Shown one piece after another: positions 43,710 to 52,607 of a stretch of DNA of 64,000 nt (position 1 is its first letter; every line of letters starts with the position of its first letter). The translations under genes were made by a program, and so were the position numbers. The notes below the pieces were generated by a model that saw nothing but the letters and a program-made list of their open reading frames with translations, did no database searches and was not told where the DNA came from. This stretch comes from Sulfoacidibacillus thermotolerans (lineage in GTDB: Bacteria; Bacillota; Bacilli; Alicyclobacillales; SLC66), in the NCBI RefSeq assembly GCF_003144315.1, contig NZ_MPDK01000004.1, positions 86,315 to 150,314 of the forward strand, read 5' to 3'.

Positions 43710-44135
43710 TTAAAACCCTTTGCGTGGATCATTAATGAATTCGACGCGACCACAATTTTGGCAGACAAATACGTGCAGGACGACATTTTTCTCCATTGCG
43801 GTATTAATTAATTCTTCATCTTGCCCACCGAGCAAAAAGTCAGCGGCTAGTCCAAAACCCCGCGATAAGCCGCCTGTGCGTAAAGCGTGCGCGCCATGGT
43901 AATTCATCGGGACGTGACAAGCGTGGCAGATGTGATCAGGCATTTGGGGTTGGGGATTAGGTATACCTTGTTGAGGATAAGGGTTCATTCCTTGCTGTTG
44001 TACATACCCGTTCATTCCTTGACCTTGTGGTGGGTAAGCCCCCATGCCTTGTTGTCCATAATTCCCTTGGCGCTGAGGATCAAACTCATTGCCAATGCCT
44101 TGGGCAAGGCGTTCTAATTCGCGAAAAAAGCTCAT
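43710..44135 (-). CDS. Gln/Gly-rich protein with a C-terminal zinc-ribbon-like region
   Basis: A 141-residue protein. Residues 20-65 are low-complexity Gln/Gly/Pro/Tyr repeats (QQGM, YPPQGQG). The C-terminal part has CHAC and CQNC knuckles about 60 residues apart, suggesting a metal site, with FGLAADFLLGGQDEELIN between them. GGAGGG precedes the ATG. Not recognised; function unknown. Confidence 0.65.
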   Translation of the reverse strand: MSFFRELERLAQGIGNEFDPQRQGNYGQQGMGAYPPQGQGMNGYVQQQGMNPYPQQGIPNPQPQMPDHICHACHVPMNYHGAHALRTGGLSRGFGLAADFLLGGQDEELINTAMEKNVVLHVFVCQNCGRVEFINDPRKGF

Positions 44136-44217
44136 CTTTTTCCCTCCAGTGACGACCTCTCACGTACACAGTATACTACGAACGTTTGGCCGTCACTGCA
44201 AAGAATTAGAAAAAAAA

Positions 44218-44424
44218 CTAGAGAACTTTTACTGCGCGTACGCAATCATCAAACTGTCCATGATGCGCTCCATCACAAAATGGTTTATTGTGTGAGTGTC
44301 CACAGCGGCACAAAGCAAATTGTTCTTTGGTCTCAAATCGGTTACCTTCCGCGTCAACTAACTCAACAGTTCCGCTGACGAGATAGGGACCTTTGTCACG
44401 AATACTAATTTTTACATCAGACAT
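44218..44424 (-). CDS. CDGSH iron-sulfur protein
   Basis: A 68-residue protein with the full CDGSH motif CRCGHSHNKPFCDGAH, the three-Cys one-His ligand set for a labile [2Fe-2S] cluster. Likely a redox or cluster-transfer protein. ATG 44424 with GGGAGGTG upstream is preferred to the longer frame. Confidence 0.92.
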   Translation of the reverse strand: MSDVKISIRDKGPYLVSGTVELVDAEGNRFETKEQFALCRCGHSHNKPFCDGAHHGQFDDCVRAVKVL

Positions 44425-44728
44425 TTTTTCACCTCCCTTAACGAATGAGTGGAAGTAGGTGCTATACATTTCCATTGTAACGAAAAGTAAGCGGGGATAC
44501 AATGTGGTGTTGAGTTCACGATGTTTGTCTTAATTGATATTGTGCCGAGATTAATCGTTTTAATGTAACAAAATAACACACTGATACAAAAAAGCATCAA
44601 AATATTTTCGTAAAAATGGCTAGATTGTACTTGTAATGTCATGTAATTTCTATGTTTTTTACTGGCGATGAGTCTATTCTTCTGTTATGTTGGTAGGGGA
44701 AATAGGGACTATAATGGGGGTGTGATGG
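44425..44728. other. 304-bp divergent intergenic region upstream of ctaA
   Basis: AT-rich region holding the start regions of the CDGSH gene and ctaA. A TATAAT at 44710-44715 lies only 13 bp before the TTG start of ctaA, without a good -35 box. No other structure seen. Confidence 0.4.
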
Positions 44729-45739
44729 TTGAACCACGTTCAATTATCCGCTGAGAAATCTAGACCCGCTCGTTACTTAAAATGGTTTGGCGTGTTTAGT
44801 TCAGTTGGAATGTTTATTATCAATTTTATTGGGTTTCTCGATACGCAGACGAATTCTGCGGAAGGATGCGGACCAGATTGGCCATTGTGCAATGGGCAAA
44901 TTCTTCCATCTCTTAATAATATTCACGTGATAATCGAACTGATGCATCGATTTTTAGTTGGTTTTTTTGCGGTTGTAGCGGTTGTCTTTGTGGTATGGGC
45001 ACTGATGAAATTTCGACGTTTTCGCGAAGTTCGCATTTTTGCGTGGTTTGCTATAGGGTTCATCGTCGTACAATCTTTGCTTGGCGCTTTGGCGGTTGTT
45101 TTTGTGAATCCGCCAGAGGTGTTGGCTTTACACCTAGGATTTGGATTGATTGCAATGGGGGCTATCGCACTTTTAACTGTATTTTTATTCCAATATGATC
45201 ATTATGCCGCAGAAGAAGTGAGTGGTCTGAATTATCGAACTCAATTTTTGCCCAAATCACTCATCCACTTGATTCGCTGGACTTGGGTATATATGTATGC
45301 TGATATTTATCTTGGTTCTGATGTGGCGTTTCACAATGCAGGGACAGCTTGTACGGGTTGGCCTTTGTGCAATGGAGAAATTTTTCCTGGATTACTAGGC
45401 AATGTCGGTTTAGCTTTTGCGCACCGACTTGCGGCAATCGGATTTGCTGTTTTAAGTATTTGGTTGATGATTGCCTTAAATGGGGTAAAAAAGGAGCGGC
45501 CTGATCTCTACAAAGGTGCTCAAGCACTGTTTGTGATGATTTTATTACAAATTTTTAGTGGAGCTTGGGTGATTCTGAGCAATATTAGTCTGAATGCAGA
45601 TTTGTTGCATGTATCACTGTTAATGGTTCTTTTTACAGTTCTAAGTTATCTTTTTTTACAAACGTATCCGTTTCGCGAAGCTACAGTTAAAAATTCATCA
45701 GAACGTGAAAAGCAGACGCTGCTGCATAGTTATAAATGA
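44729..45739 (+). CDS. ctaA: Heme A synthase
   Basis: A 336-residue, eight-helix membrane enzyme oxidising heme O to heme A for aa3-type oxidases. Four helix histidines are visible: ELMHRFLVG, LALHLGFGL, FAHRLAAIGF and LLHVSLLMV. Two repeats each have a WPLCNG cysteine loop (GCGPDWPLCNGQ and ACTGWPLCNGE), the Bacillus-type disulfide. TTG 44729 follows GGGGGTGTG. ctaB is not adjacent. With cydABDC in the same window the organism appears to have branched respiration. Confidence 0.92.
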   Translation: MNHVQLSAEKSRPARYLKWFGVFSSVGMFIINFIGFLDTQTNSAEGCGPDWPLCNGQILPSLNNIHVIIELMHRFLVGFFAVVAVVFVVWALMKFRRFREVRIFAWFAIGFIVVQSLLGALAVVFVNPPEVLALHLGFGLIAMGAIALLTVFLFQYDHYAAEEVSGLNYRTQFLPKSLIHLIRWTWVYMYADIYLGSDVAFHNAGTACTGWPLCNGEIFPGLLGNVGLAFAHRLAAIGFAVLSIWLMIALNGVKKERPDLYKGAQALFVMILLQIFSGAWVILSNISLNADLLHVSLLMVLFTVLSYLFLQTYPFREATVKNSSEREKQTLLHSYK

Positions 45740-45816
45740 GTAAATGAACATCCATGAACCTCCGTCCGTCTACAATAGATAGAAGGCATGCTTGAAGTGG
45801 CGGAGGTTTAGGGCAG

Positions 45817-46488
45817 GTGCGGACAAAGAATGCGCAGGTTCAACATCTTCAATGGAAGCAAAAAATTACGCAATCGTGGATAATGTATGCCCTCGCTGGC
45901 ATGACATTTCTCGCGGTTGCTATTTTCTTCTATTTAGATGAGCGCGGTGAAATGACCGCTATGATTCGCTCTTACGGGTTGATGGGTGTCATTATTGCTG
46001 TGTTTTTGATGGGAGCGATCTGTATGACGCCTATTCCTTCTGAAGGGTTGCTTCTAATTTTTCTCAAGGTTTATGGTGTTTTATATGGTCTTTTGTTTGC
46101 CTGGATCGGATCAACGCTTGGAGCGATTTCTATTTTCTTTCTCGCGCGATTTGTTATTCAACCTGTAGTAATTTCAATGATCACCGAAGAACGTTTACAG
46201 CAGATCGACCATTTTATTCGAAAACGTGGAACGAGCGGATTGTTGATCGCACGGCTGTTACCTATTCCTGCGGTTCTTGTTAATTATGCAGCAGGAATTC
46301 TCCCTGCCGTGCGTTTTTCTGGATATTTATGGACCGCTGTGGTGTCGCTCCTTCCGTATTATATGGGGACCGTTTTTTTGTTTTTAGGTATAATGAGTGG
46401 TCTTGATCACTGGTTGTTAATAGGGGGTGTAATCATTTTGCTCCTTATAGGAACTAGTTATTTTTTTAATCAGAAGGAAAAGAGTTAG
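45817..46488 (+). CDS. TVP38/TMEM64 (VTT/DedA-like) membrane protein
   Basis: A 223-residue protein with about six helices. CMTPIPSEGLLLIF and GSTLGAISIFFLARFV form the first half of the VTT domain and LLIARLLPIPAVLVNYAAGI the second, with the conserved arginine and proline. DedA-like proteins scramble lipids or carriers; exact role unknown. GTG 45817 follows GGAGGTTTAGGG. Confidence 0.85.
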   Translation: MRTKNAQVQHLQWKQKITQSWIMYALAGMTFLAVAIFFYLDERGEMTAMIRSYGLMGVIIAVFLMGAICMTPIPSEGLLLIFLKVYGVLYGLLFAWIGSTLGAISIFFLARFVIQPVVISMITEERLQQIDHFIRKRGTSGLLIARLLPIPAVLVNYAAGILPAVRFSGYLWTAVVSLLPYYMGTVFLFLGIMSGLDHWLLIGGVIILLLIGTSYFFNQKEKS

Positions 46489-46518
46489 AATAAGAGGAGC
46501 ATAAGGGAGGCGTATGGG

Positions 46519-47442
46519 ATGCAACTTGTAACATTTGAACATCAAGGAAAAATGAAATTAGGTGTTAAATTCGGAGAATTTCTGATTGATCTTGGTGCTG
46601 CTGCCAAAACTTTTGCACACTCCATGACAGAACAAGAAATCACTGCATATGCTGCGATTGTTGCTGGTGACATGGTGGGATTATTGCAAGTACAAGAAGA
46701 GGGGATAGCATTTGTACAAAAATTGGTTGACGCTGTGAGAACTGCACAGTTGCCTCCGCTCAATGAAATCCTGCTCGCACAACCGACAGTGCATCTAAAA
46801 GCGCCGTTGTTGCGGCCAGGGAAAATTATATGTGTAGGGAAAAATTACATAGATCATGCAACGGAGATGAATTCTGAACCACCTACCATCCCCATTTTGT
46901 TTGCTAAATTTGCGAATGTGATCAATGACCCTGGGGCTCCATTCACAAAGCCTCTGCAATCCTATCAAGTCGACTATGAAGCGGAACTCGCTGTGATCAT
47001 CGGAAAGACAGCGAAATTTGTAAAGCGCGAAGATGCGTTTACGTACATCGCTGGCTATAGTTGTTTTAATGATTTGTCAATCCGCGATTTTCAAAGGAGA
47101 ACATCGCAATGGTTACAGGGAAAGACATTTGACGGAAGCGGTCCACTTGGGCCATCTCTTGTAACAAGAGATGAAATTACAGATCCCCAAAATCTCACGA
47201 TTCGCTGTTTTGTAAATGAAGAAATCAGACAACAGGCGAATACTGCGGAGATGATTTTTGACATTCCCTTTTTACTTGAATACATTTCTTCAATTATGAC
47301 GTTAGAACCGGGAGATGTTATCGCGACAGGTACCCCAAGTGGCGTAGCTGCGGGCATGCAAGAGCCGCGATATTTACGTGCTGGGGATGAAGTGATCGTA
47401 GAGATCGAACGGCTTGGTCAACTGCGCACAGAGATCGTGTAG
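46519..47442 (+). CDS. Fumarylacetoacetate hydrolase family protein
   Basis: A 307-residue protein with a short N-terminal domain followed by the FAH fold (from about residue 97, GKIICVGKNYIDHATEM). Metal ligands are seen in DYEAELAVIIGK and NDLSIRDFQ, and GTPSGVAAG closes the site. Relatives are acylpyruvases, oxaloacetate decarboxylases or 2-hydroxyhepta-2,4-dienedioate isomerases. Converges with the peroxiredoxin gene. Confidence 0.88.
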   Translation: MQLVTFEHQGKMKLGVKFGEFLIDLGAAAKTFAHSMTEQEITAYAAIVAGDMVGLLQVQEEGIAFVQKLVDAVRTAQLPPLNEILLAQPTVHLKAPLLRPGKIICVGKNYIDHATEMNSEPPTIPILFAKFANVINDPGAPFTKPLQSYQVDYEAELAVIIGKTAKFVKREDAFTYIAGYSCFNDLSIRDFQRRTSQWLQGKTFDGSGPLGPSLVTRDEITDPQNLTIRCFVNEEIRQQANTAEMIFDIPFLLEYISSIMTLEPGDVIATGTPSGVAAGMQEPRYLRAGDEVIVEIERLGQLRTEIV

Positions 47443-47455
47443 ATTGAAACCTGTG

Positions 47456-47501
47456 GCAAGGGAGGGTATGAAAATTGTAGCAATAAGATGTCCTCCCTTG
47501 C
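47456..47501. terminator. Hairpin between convergent FAH and peroxiredoxin genes
   Basis: GCAAGGGAGG (47456-47465) pairs perfectly with CCTCCCTTGC (47492-47501). T-rich bases follow only loosely on either strand. Confidence 0.55.
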
Positions 47502-47521
47502 TGGTTACCATCTACTCTTCA

Positions 47522-48091
47522 TTATACAGGCAAATTCTTTAATGATAAGGTAAGTCCAGGCTGCCCGGGTTTCCAGTTTGCGGGGGTAGCCTTTTTTGTT
47601 TCGTCTTGATACTGTAAAGCACTTAATACGCGCATCAACTCGTCTGTACTTCGCCCCGTCCAGGCATCGTACATTGTGTAGTTGCGGATGATTCCGGATG
47701 GGTCGACGATGACCGTGACGCGCAGTTCTTGACCGATTGTTGGATCGTAGGCACCATAATCAATACCTACTTCATGCGTGAGATCAGATAACATAGGAAA
47801 TTGAATTTTTGCGCCACTTGGATGGATTTTTTGAAATACATGGTGTACGCCAATGTCATCCGTGTCAATGGAGAAGACAAGCGTATTTTTCTCCAGTAAT
47901 TGTGGATATAAGTCAGCGACCGCTGACAATTCAGTCGGTCAGATGGTTGAAAAATCACTCAGATAGAAAAATAGAATGATCCACTTTCCGCGAAAATCAG
48001 AGAATCGGACCCGCACCTCATTTTCATGATAATATCCTGGAAGTACAAAGTCCGGAGCTTCTTTACCTACGATGGGCATGGTAAGTGGCAA
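47522..48091 (-). CDS. Selenocysteine peroxiredoxin (in-frame TGA at the peroxidatic position)
   Basis: Read through one TGA (47939-47941), the frame encodes 189 residues of a typical Prx/AhpC protein. FFYLSDFSTI is followed by the TGA (codon 51) and PTELSAVADLYP, so the TGA falls exactly on the peroxidatic cysteine of the family FxPxDFTFVCPTE motif. The frame is the same on both sides with no other lesion. A hairpin with a GGUC loop lies just downstream (SECIS-like). The C-terminal resolving-cysteine motif VCPANWKPG reads ATPANWKPG, and no cysteine remains anywhere, so selenocysteine would be the only redox residue. TTG 48091 has GAGGAGG 8 bp upstream. The alternative is a nonsense mutant. 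Selenoprotein Prx (PrxU) is known in other bacteria. An MFS gene lies 76 bp upstream. Confidence 0.8.
47912..47927 (-). promoter_or_regulatory. Bacterial SECIS-like hairpin after the peroxiredoxin TGA
   Basis: On the minus strand GTCAGC-GGTC-GCTGAC forms a perfect 6-bp stem with a GGUC loop. The loop begins 17 nt after the TGA. The SelB-binding hairpin of E. coli fdhF also has a GGUC apical loop at 18 nt, as I recall it. It lies inside the coding frame, as bacterial SECIS elements do. Confidence 0.7.
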
Positions 48092-48167
48092 TTTATTGAC
48101 CTCCTCTATCTCTGGGATTTCGTTTCGTCGATCTAGTTTATGATTGCAAAACGCCCAAAGTGCGGAG

Positions 48168-49433
48168 TTAATTAGGCAGATTGACTGAATTCTGCATATT
48201 CTTTTGCTCTTGCTGAGAATGGTACGTGAACTTGCTTTGGATCGCAAAGAAAATAATTGCAGTGAGTGTAGAAAAGGTTGTCACCGCAAGGATTGGAGTA
48301 ATTCCGAACCAGTCAAAAAGATTGCCAAACAACAGAGGTCCGATCAATCTGCCTGCACTTCCAAATCCACCGACCACACCAAGATAAAATGGAGCAGAAG
48401 TTCCCGTTGATTGTGTAATCCATGTAGGGACAGTAGGAGAGTTTAACATTTCACCAATTGTTGCAATAACCATCCCGATCATAAGATCGGGATATTGACT
48501 ATGAAAAATCCACATGAAAAGAAAAGCGATCGCGTAAAACGATGCACTAGCCATAAGTCTGGCATCGAGGGATTTTGCAAAGGTTCGCCCAAACCACGTA
48601 GTAAAGGGTTGCCCCACTAAAATAACAAGGCCATTGATCGTCCAAAGGAAACTATATCTCGCCAGACTCATACCTCTTTGATTGAGATAAGGGGCAATGC
48701 CGGAATTCCAAGATGAAGTGGAAAACAAAATAAGCAGTAAACCTAGTGCTAAAAAGAGATATGCGCGAAAGTTTTTCAGCAAAGTAAACGGATGAGGTCG
48801 CACACTGTGATGTAAAAAAGCGCTGCACTCTTCATTGTTTGGAGCAATTGTTTGACGCTTAAGATACAAATAGAAAAAGATAGAGAAGCAAATCGTCGTT
48901 ACTCCATTCAACAAAAATGTTAAATCAAAGGAAATCGCGGCGAGTAGGCCAGCAAGTGATGTTCCAATTGCAACTCCGATATTGTTACTTACATAAACAG
49001 TGTTAAAGAGTTGAAATTGCTGGTTCCTCCACTGAAATCCAATGAACGCACTAATGGCCGGCATCGTTATGGCGTTTAATAATCCATTTGTCGTCATAAC
49101 GATCACATACGGAGACCACGCTTTTGCGAAAATTAAACCAAACTGTGTCAAACCGCTAAGCATTAGCGATCCGACAATTAAATTACGCGCGCCAAGTTTG
49201 TGATATAAACTTCCTCCTACAATCTGTCCAATAACGCCTGCTAGTGATTGAAAAAATAGAACGAGTCCAGCCTCTCCGTAAGAACGGTGAAGAATATTGT
49301 GTACATAGAGTGTGGTTAATGGCCACAGGAGGGCACTCCCAGTCGAATTAACTAAGCTGGCGATAATAAATACATACGCGTTTTTAGGGTAGGTACGGAA
49401 AAATGTAGAACTCCTATTTTTAAATAAATTCAT
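48168..49433 (-). CDS. Major facilitator superfamily transporter, MDR type
   Basis: A 421-residue 12-helix transporter. Helix 2 region GGSLYHKLGARNLIVGS, and LNAITMPAISAFIGFQ and FGRTFAKSLDARLM in later loops fit MFS drug exporters. ATG 49433 with AGGAGAATTT is preferred to the upstream starts. The peroxiredoxin gene follows 76 bp later on the same strand, possibly co-transcribed. Substrate unknown. Confidence 0.82.
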   Translation of the reverse strand: MNLFKNRSSTFFRTYPKNAYVFIIASLVNSTGSALLWPLTTLYVHNILHRSYGEAGLVLFFQSLAGVIGQIVGGSLYHKLGARNLIVGSLMLSGLTQFGLIFAKAWSPYVIVMTTNGLLNAITMPAISAFIGFQWRNQQFQLFNTVYVSNNIGVAIGTSLAGLLAAISFDLTFLLNGVTTICFSIFFYLYLKRQTIAPNNEECSAFLHHSVRPHPFTLLKNFRAYLFLALGLLLILFSTSSWNSGIAPYLNQRGMSLARYSFLWTINGLVILVGQPFTTWFGRTFAKSLDARLMASASFYAIAFLFMWIFHSQYPDLMIGMVIATIGEMLNSPTVPTWITQSTGTSAPFYLGVVGGFGSAGRLIGPLLFGNLFDWFGITPILAVTTFSTLTAIIFFAIQSKFTYHSQQEQKNMQNSVNLPN

Positions 49434-49515
49434 AAATTCTCCTAAAAATGTATTTAAAGAACGTTGGTTAAAACATAACGCTCTCATCATACACGAAACT
49501 TTACCAGGTCTATAG

Positions 49516-50223
49516 TGGCAAAATAGATTCAAATCAATACTTGTTTTTAATGAAATCGTTCAAAAACTTCAATTTCCTAAAACATCCGTCTATCGTATGG
49601 TCGGTTCTTTGACGGATATGGGACTTTTGCAAAAGGAAGATGGAAAATACCGGCTAGGTTTAACTTTTTTACAATTTGGACTTCTGGTATCTGAACGTCT
49701 AGATGTTCGCAAAGTCGCGTTGCCTCTGATGTATTCCTTGCGCGATGAAGTTGGGGAAGCAGTAAATCTCATTGTTCGAGATCGTGATGAAGCGATTTAC
49801 GTAGAAAAAGTAGATACTGAGCAACCTGTACGTGTTTATACACAAACAGGTCGCAGAGCGCCGATGTATGCGGGAGCATGTCCACGAATTTTGTTAGCTT
49901 TTTTACCTTTTCAGGAGCAGGAGCAATATGTGGGCAATGTGGAGCTTAAACCGTTAGCAAAAGGTACGATTACGGATCGTGCAGTTTTGCGTTCAGTGTT
50001 ATCTGAATCGCGAATCAAAGGATATTCTATTAGTCATTCTGAATTGGAAAATGATACGTCTGCTGTAGCTGCCCCTATTTTTGACCATCGCGGTATGGTC
50101 ATCGCGGGACTGAGTATTGCGGGGCCAACCACACGATTTGATGAGGAACGTGTTTGGACATTAGTAGAAAGAGTCGTCTTCTACGCGCATGAGTGTTCCA
50201 CTCGACTTGGTTATAATGCATGA
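49516..50223 (+). pseudogene. IclR-family regulator lacking its first DNA-binding helices (KipR-like)
   Basis: The ligand-binding domain is complete: GKYRLGLTFLQFGLLV, RDRDEAIYVEKV, AGACPRILLAFLP and IAGLSIAGPTTRF. Upstream the same open frame continues as FNEIVQKLQFPKTSVYRMV, the recognition part of the helix-turn-helix, but ends at a TAG (49513) with no ATG, GTG or TTG. The first in-frame start is ATG 49597, which would cut off the DNA-binding domain. About 20-30 N-terminal residues seem lost. It precedes the 5-oxoproline genes, where Bacillus has the IclR-type KipR. Confidence 0.7.
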
Positions 50224-50252
50224 AAAAATCCATCTAAAAGCGGGTGACTGAG

Positions 50253-50963
50253 ATGGTTCTAATTGGTGTTGGTATTGTGATTATAGGTTTCCTGTTGCGT
50301 TTAAATTCACTGCTCGTGGTTACTGTAGCCGGAATTGTTACAGGACTAGTTGCAGGTGAATCTCCGTATCAGATTTTGGTTGAGTTTGGAAAAGCTTTTA
50401 CAGTAAATCGATATATGGCAATTTTTATTGCAACACTACCCGTGATTGGCCTATTAGAGCGAAATGGGTTGCGTGAACAAGCTGAAGTTTTAGTTTCAAA
50501 AATGAGAGCTGCAACAACAGGAAGATTATTGACACTCTATTTGTTTATTCGCGAAGTCGCTGCAGCACTTGGTCTTAGTGCGATCGGGGGACAACCACAG
50601 ATGGTCAGGCCATTAGTTGCTCCTATGGCAGAAGGGGCAGCAGAAGCGAAATATGGAGATTTGCCTGATGATGTAAGACAAACAATTCGAGCTCATTCTG
50701 CGGCAGTCGATAATATTGGTCTATTTTTCGGGGAGGACATTTTTATTGCAGTAGGGGCAATTTTGTTAATGAATGGATTTTTTCAACAAAATCATATCTC
50801 GGCAAATCCAATTCTAATGGCGCTTTGGGGAATTCCAACGGCTATTTCTGTGTTTTTGATTCATAGCACAAGACTGTATCTACTAGATCGAGCTTTAAAA
50901 AGAAGATTAGGAAATCATGTGGACGTATCTACAATAAGCATGAGAGAGGGGATGCCTAAGTGA
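50253..50963 (+). CDS. DUF969 membrane protein, probable 5-oxoproline transporter half
   Basis: A 236-residue polytopic protein. VLIGVGIVIIGFLLRLNSLL at the start and IATLPVIGLLERNGLREQAE match DUF969. It is coupled to the DUF979 gene by a GTGA overlap and lies before pcp and pxpBCA, an arrangement also seen in staphylococci. The pair probably imports pyroglutamate; that is inference from context. ATG 50253 is chosen over the GTG 9 bp earlier. Confidence 0.8.
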   Translation: MVLIGVGIVIIGFLLRLNSLLVVTVAGIVTGLVAGESPYQILVEFGKAFTVNRYMAIFIATLPVIGLLERNGLREQAEVLVSKMRAATTGRLLTLYLFIREVAAALGLSAIGGQPQMVRPLVAPMAEGAAEAKYGDLPDDVRQTIRAHSAAVDNIGLFFGEDIFIAVGAILLMNGFFQQNHISANPILMALWGIPTAISVFLIHSTRLYLLDRALKRRLGNHVDVSTISMREGMPK

Positions 50964-51913
50964 TCATCACACTCGAAGCAGTTTATTCATTTCTTGGGAT
51001 TATCACACTACTTGGGAGTGTGTATACTTTTTTGGATCGTAAAAATATTCGTCGCTTCACGTCAGGTTTGTTCTATCTTCTGTATGGTACCACATTGTTA
51101 TTAGGTAAAATTCTCCCTCCCGCATTGATAGGGATTTTTGTCATGATCATGGTGGTTATTGCTGGATTTGGTGGGTTGAAGTTGGGGCATTATGGTGAGA
51201 ATTCGTCTGAACAACGAGAGAGTAGTCGCCTCAGGCTGAAAAATCGCTTGTTTATTCCGGCGTTACTCATTCCTATCCTCACGGTAATCGGATCTGAAGG
51301 ACTTATCGGAGTTAAGTGGTTTGGTCTATATCTGTTTGATCCAAAGAATGTGACTCTTATCTCTTTAGGAGTAGCAGCACTCATTGCATTAGTGGTAGGC
51401 TTGATGATAACAAAGAATTCACCCATTACATCAATCAAAGAATCACGGCGATTGCTCGAAGCGATTGGCTGGGCTGCAGTATTACCGCAAATGTTAGCGA
51501 CACTTGGCACTTTATTTGATCGTGCGGGGGTAGGGAAAATTGTTTCGCACCTCGTGGTAGAAGTGATTCCTGCACATTCACTGTTTTGGGCGGTTTTTGC
51601 TTACTGTGTAGGCATGGCACTTTTTACGATGGTGATGGGCAATGCTTTTGCAGCTTTTCCGGTAATGACTGCAGGGATAGCTATTCCTTTATTGATTGGC
51701 CATTTTGGCATTGAAGCTAATCGCATAGCTGCGATTGGCATGTTTGCTGGGTATTGTGGAACACTGCTTACCCCTATGGCTGCTAATTTCAATATTGTTC
51801 CTGCCGCACTACTTGATTTGAAGGATAAAAATCATGTAATCAAGATACAAATGCCGACGGCGATCCTTTTATTGGCTGTAAATGTAATGCTCATGTATTT
51901 TGTTGCACGGTGA
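50960..51913 (+). CDS. DUF979 membrane protein, partner of DUF969
   Basis: A 317-residue protein with about nine helices, including VVIAGFGGLKLGHYG, GWAAVLPQMLATLGTLFDRAGVG (shown as the segment around residues 165-187) and MVMGNAFAAFPVMTAGIAIP, typical of DUF979. The GTG start overlaps the DUF969 stop, so the two are made together. Probably the second half of a two-subunit permease for 5-oxoproline. Confidence 0.8.
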   Translation: MIITLEAVYSFLGIITLLGSVYTFLDRKNIRRFTSGLFYLLYGTTLLLGKILPPALIGIFVMIMVVIAGFGGLKLGHYGENSSEQRESSRLRLKNRLFIPALLIPILTVIGSEGLIGVKWFGLYLFDPKNVTLISLGVAALIALVVGLMITKNSPITSIKESRRLLEAIGWAAVLPQMLATLGTLFDRAGVGKIVSHLVVEVIPAHSLFWAVFAYCVGMALFTMVMGNAFAAFPVMTAGIAIPLLIGHFGIEANRIAAIGMFAGYCGTLLTPMAANFNIVPAALLDLKDKNHVIKIQMPTAILLLAVNVMLMYFVAR

Positions 51914-51947
51914 GAAATCGCGTTTGAATAAAAAGGTGCGGTGAAAA

Positions 51948-52607
51948 ATGGAAAGACGAGTACTTCTTACTGGGTTTGATGCGTTTGGCGGAGAAACAGT
52001 AAATCCAGCCTCTGAAATTGTTAAACAGTTAAATGGAAAGGTGATCGAAGGGACTACCAAAATCTATGTGAAGGCGAGTGAAATTCCAACAGTTTTTGAT
52101 CGGGCGCTTGATGTTTTAAAAGTACTGGTGCATGATTTTCAACCTCATGTTGTGATTTGTCTCGGTCAGGCGGGTGGACGTCCACATATCAGTGTGGAAC
52201 GTGTTGCGATTAATCTTGATGATGCAAGAATTCCAGATAATGAAGGAAATCAACCGATTGACCAACCGATTCTCATCAAGGGCCCCTCAGCGTACTTTTC
52301 TACCTTGCCCATCAAGCGTATTGTGCGGGAACTGAAACAACTAGGTATCCCGGCATCAATTTCCAATACGGCAGGAACTTTTGTTTGTAATCATCTTTTC
52401 TATGGACTCATGCATTTTCTTACAACTGAATATCCGATAGGGAAGGGCGGGTTTATACATATTCCCTATTTACCGTCGCAGGTGGTAGATCGGGCTTTGC
52501 CTGCGATGTCTTTGGCTGATATGTTGGTAGGGATCGAAGCGGCGATTCGCGTTTCAGTAAGTGAGAATGAGGATCTTATTGTACCAGGTGGTACGGAAAA
52601 CGGATGA
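51948..52607 (+). CDS. pcp: Pyroglutamyl peptidase I
   Basis: A 219-residue cysteine peptidase (C15) that removes N-terminal pyroglutamate. The catalytic triad is visible: E84 (SVERVA), C147 (GTFVCNHLFY) and H171 (FIHIPYLP). VLLTGFDAFGGETVNPA is the family N-terminus. It would release 5-oxoproline for PxpABC encoded directly after it. The stop overlaps the pxpB start. Confidence 0.95.
   Translation: MERRVLLTGFDAFGGETVNPASEIVKQLNGKVIEGTTKIYVKASEIPTVFDRALDVLKVLVHDFQPHVVICLGQAGGRPHISVERVAINLDDARIPDNEGNQPIDQPILIKGPSAYFSTLPIKRIVRELKQLGIPASISNTAGTFVCNHLFYGLMHFLTTEYPIGKGGFIHIPYLPSQVVDRALPAMSLADMLVGIEAAIRVSVSENEDLIVPGGTENG

Noticed and set aside
43720..44117. Plus-strand frames opposite the Gln/Gly-rich protein
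   Set aside because: They mirror the repetitive codons of the minus-strand gene, which has a good ribosome site and CxxC knuckles.
47522..48247. Reading the peroxiredoxin as two separate genes or a simple pseudogene
   Set aside because: Both halves are in one frame, interrupted only at the peroxidatic codon, with a SECIS-like hairpin and a good ribosome site. Selenocysteine is the simpler explanation, though a nonsense mutation is not excluded.
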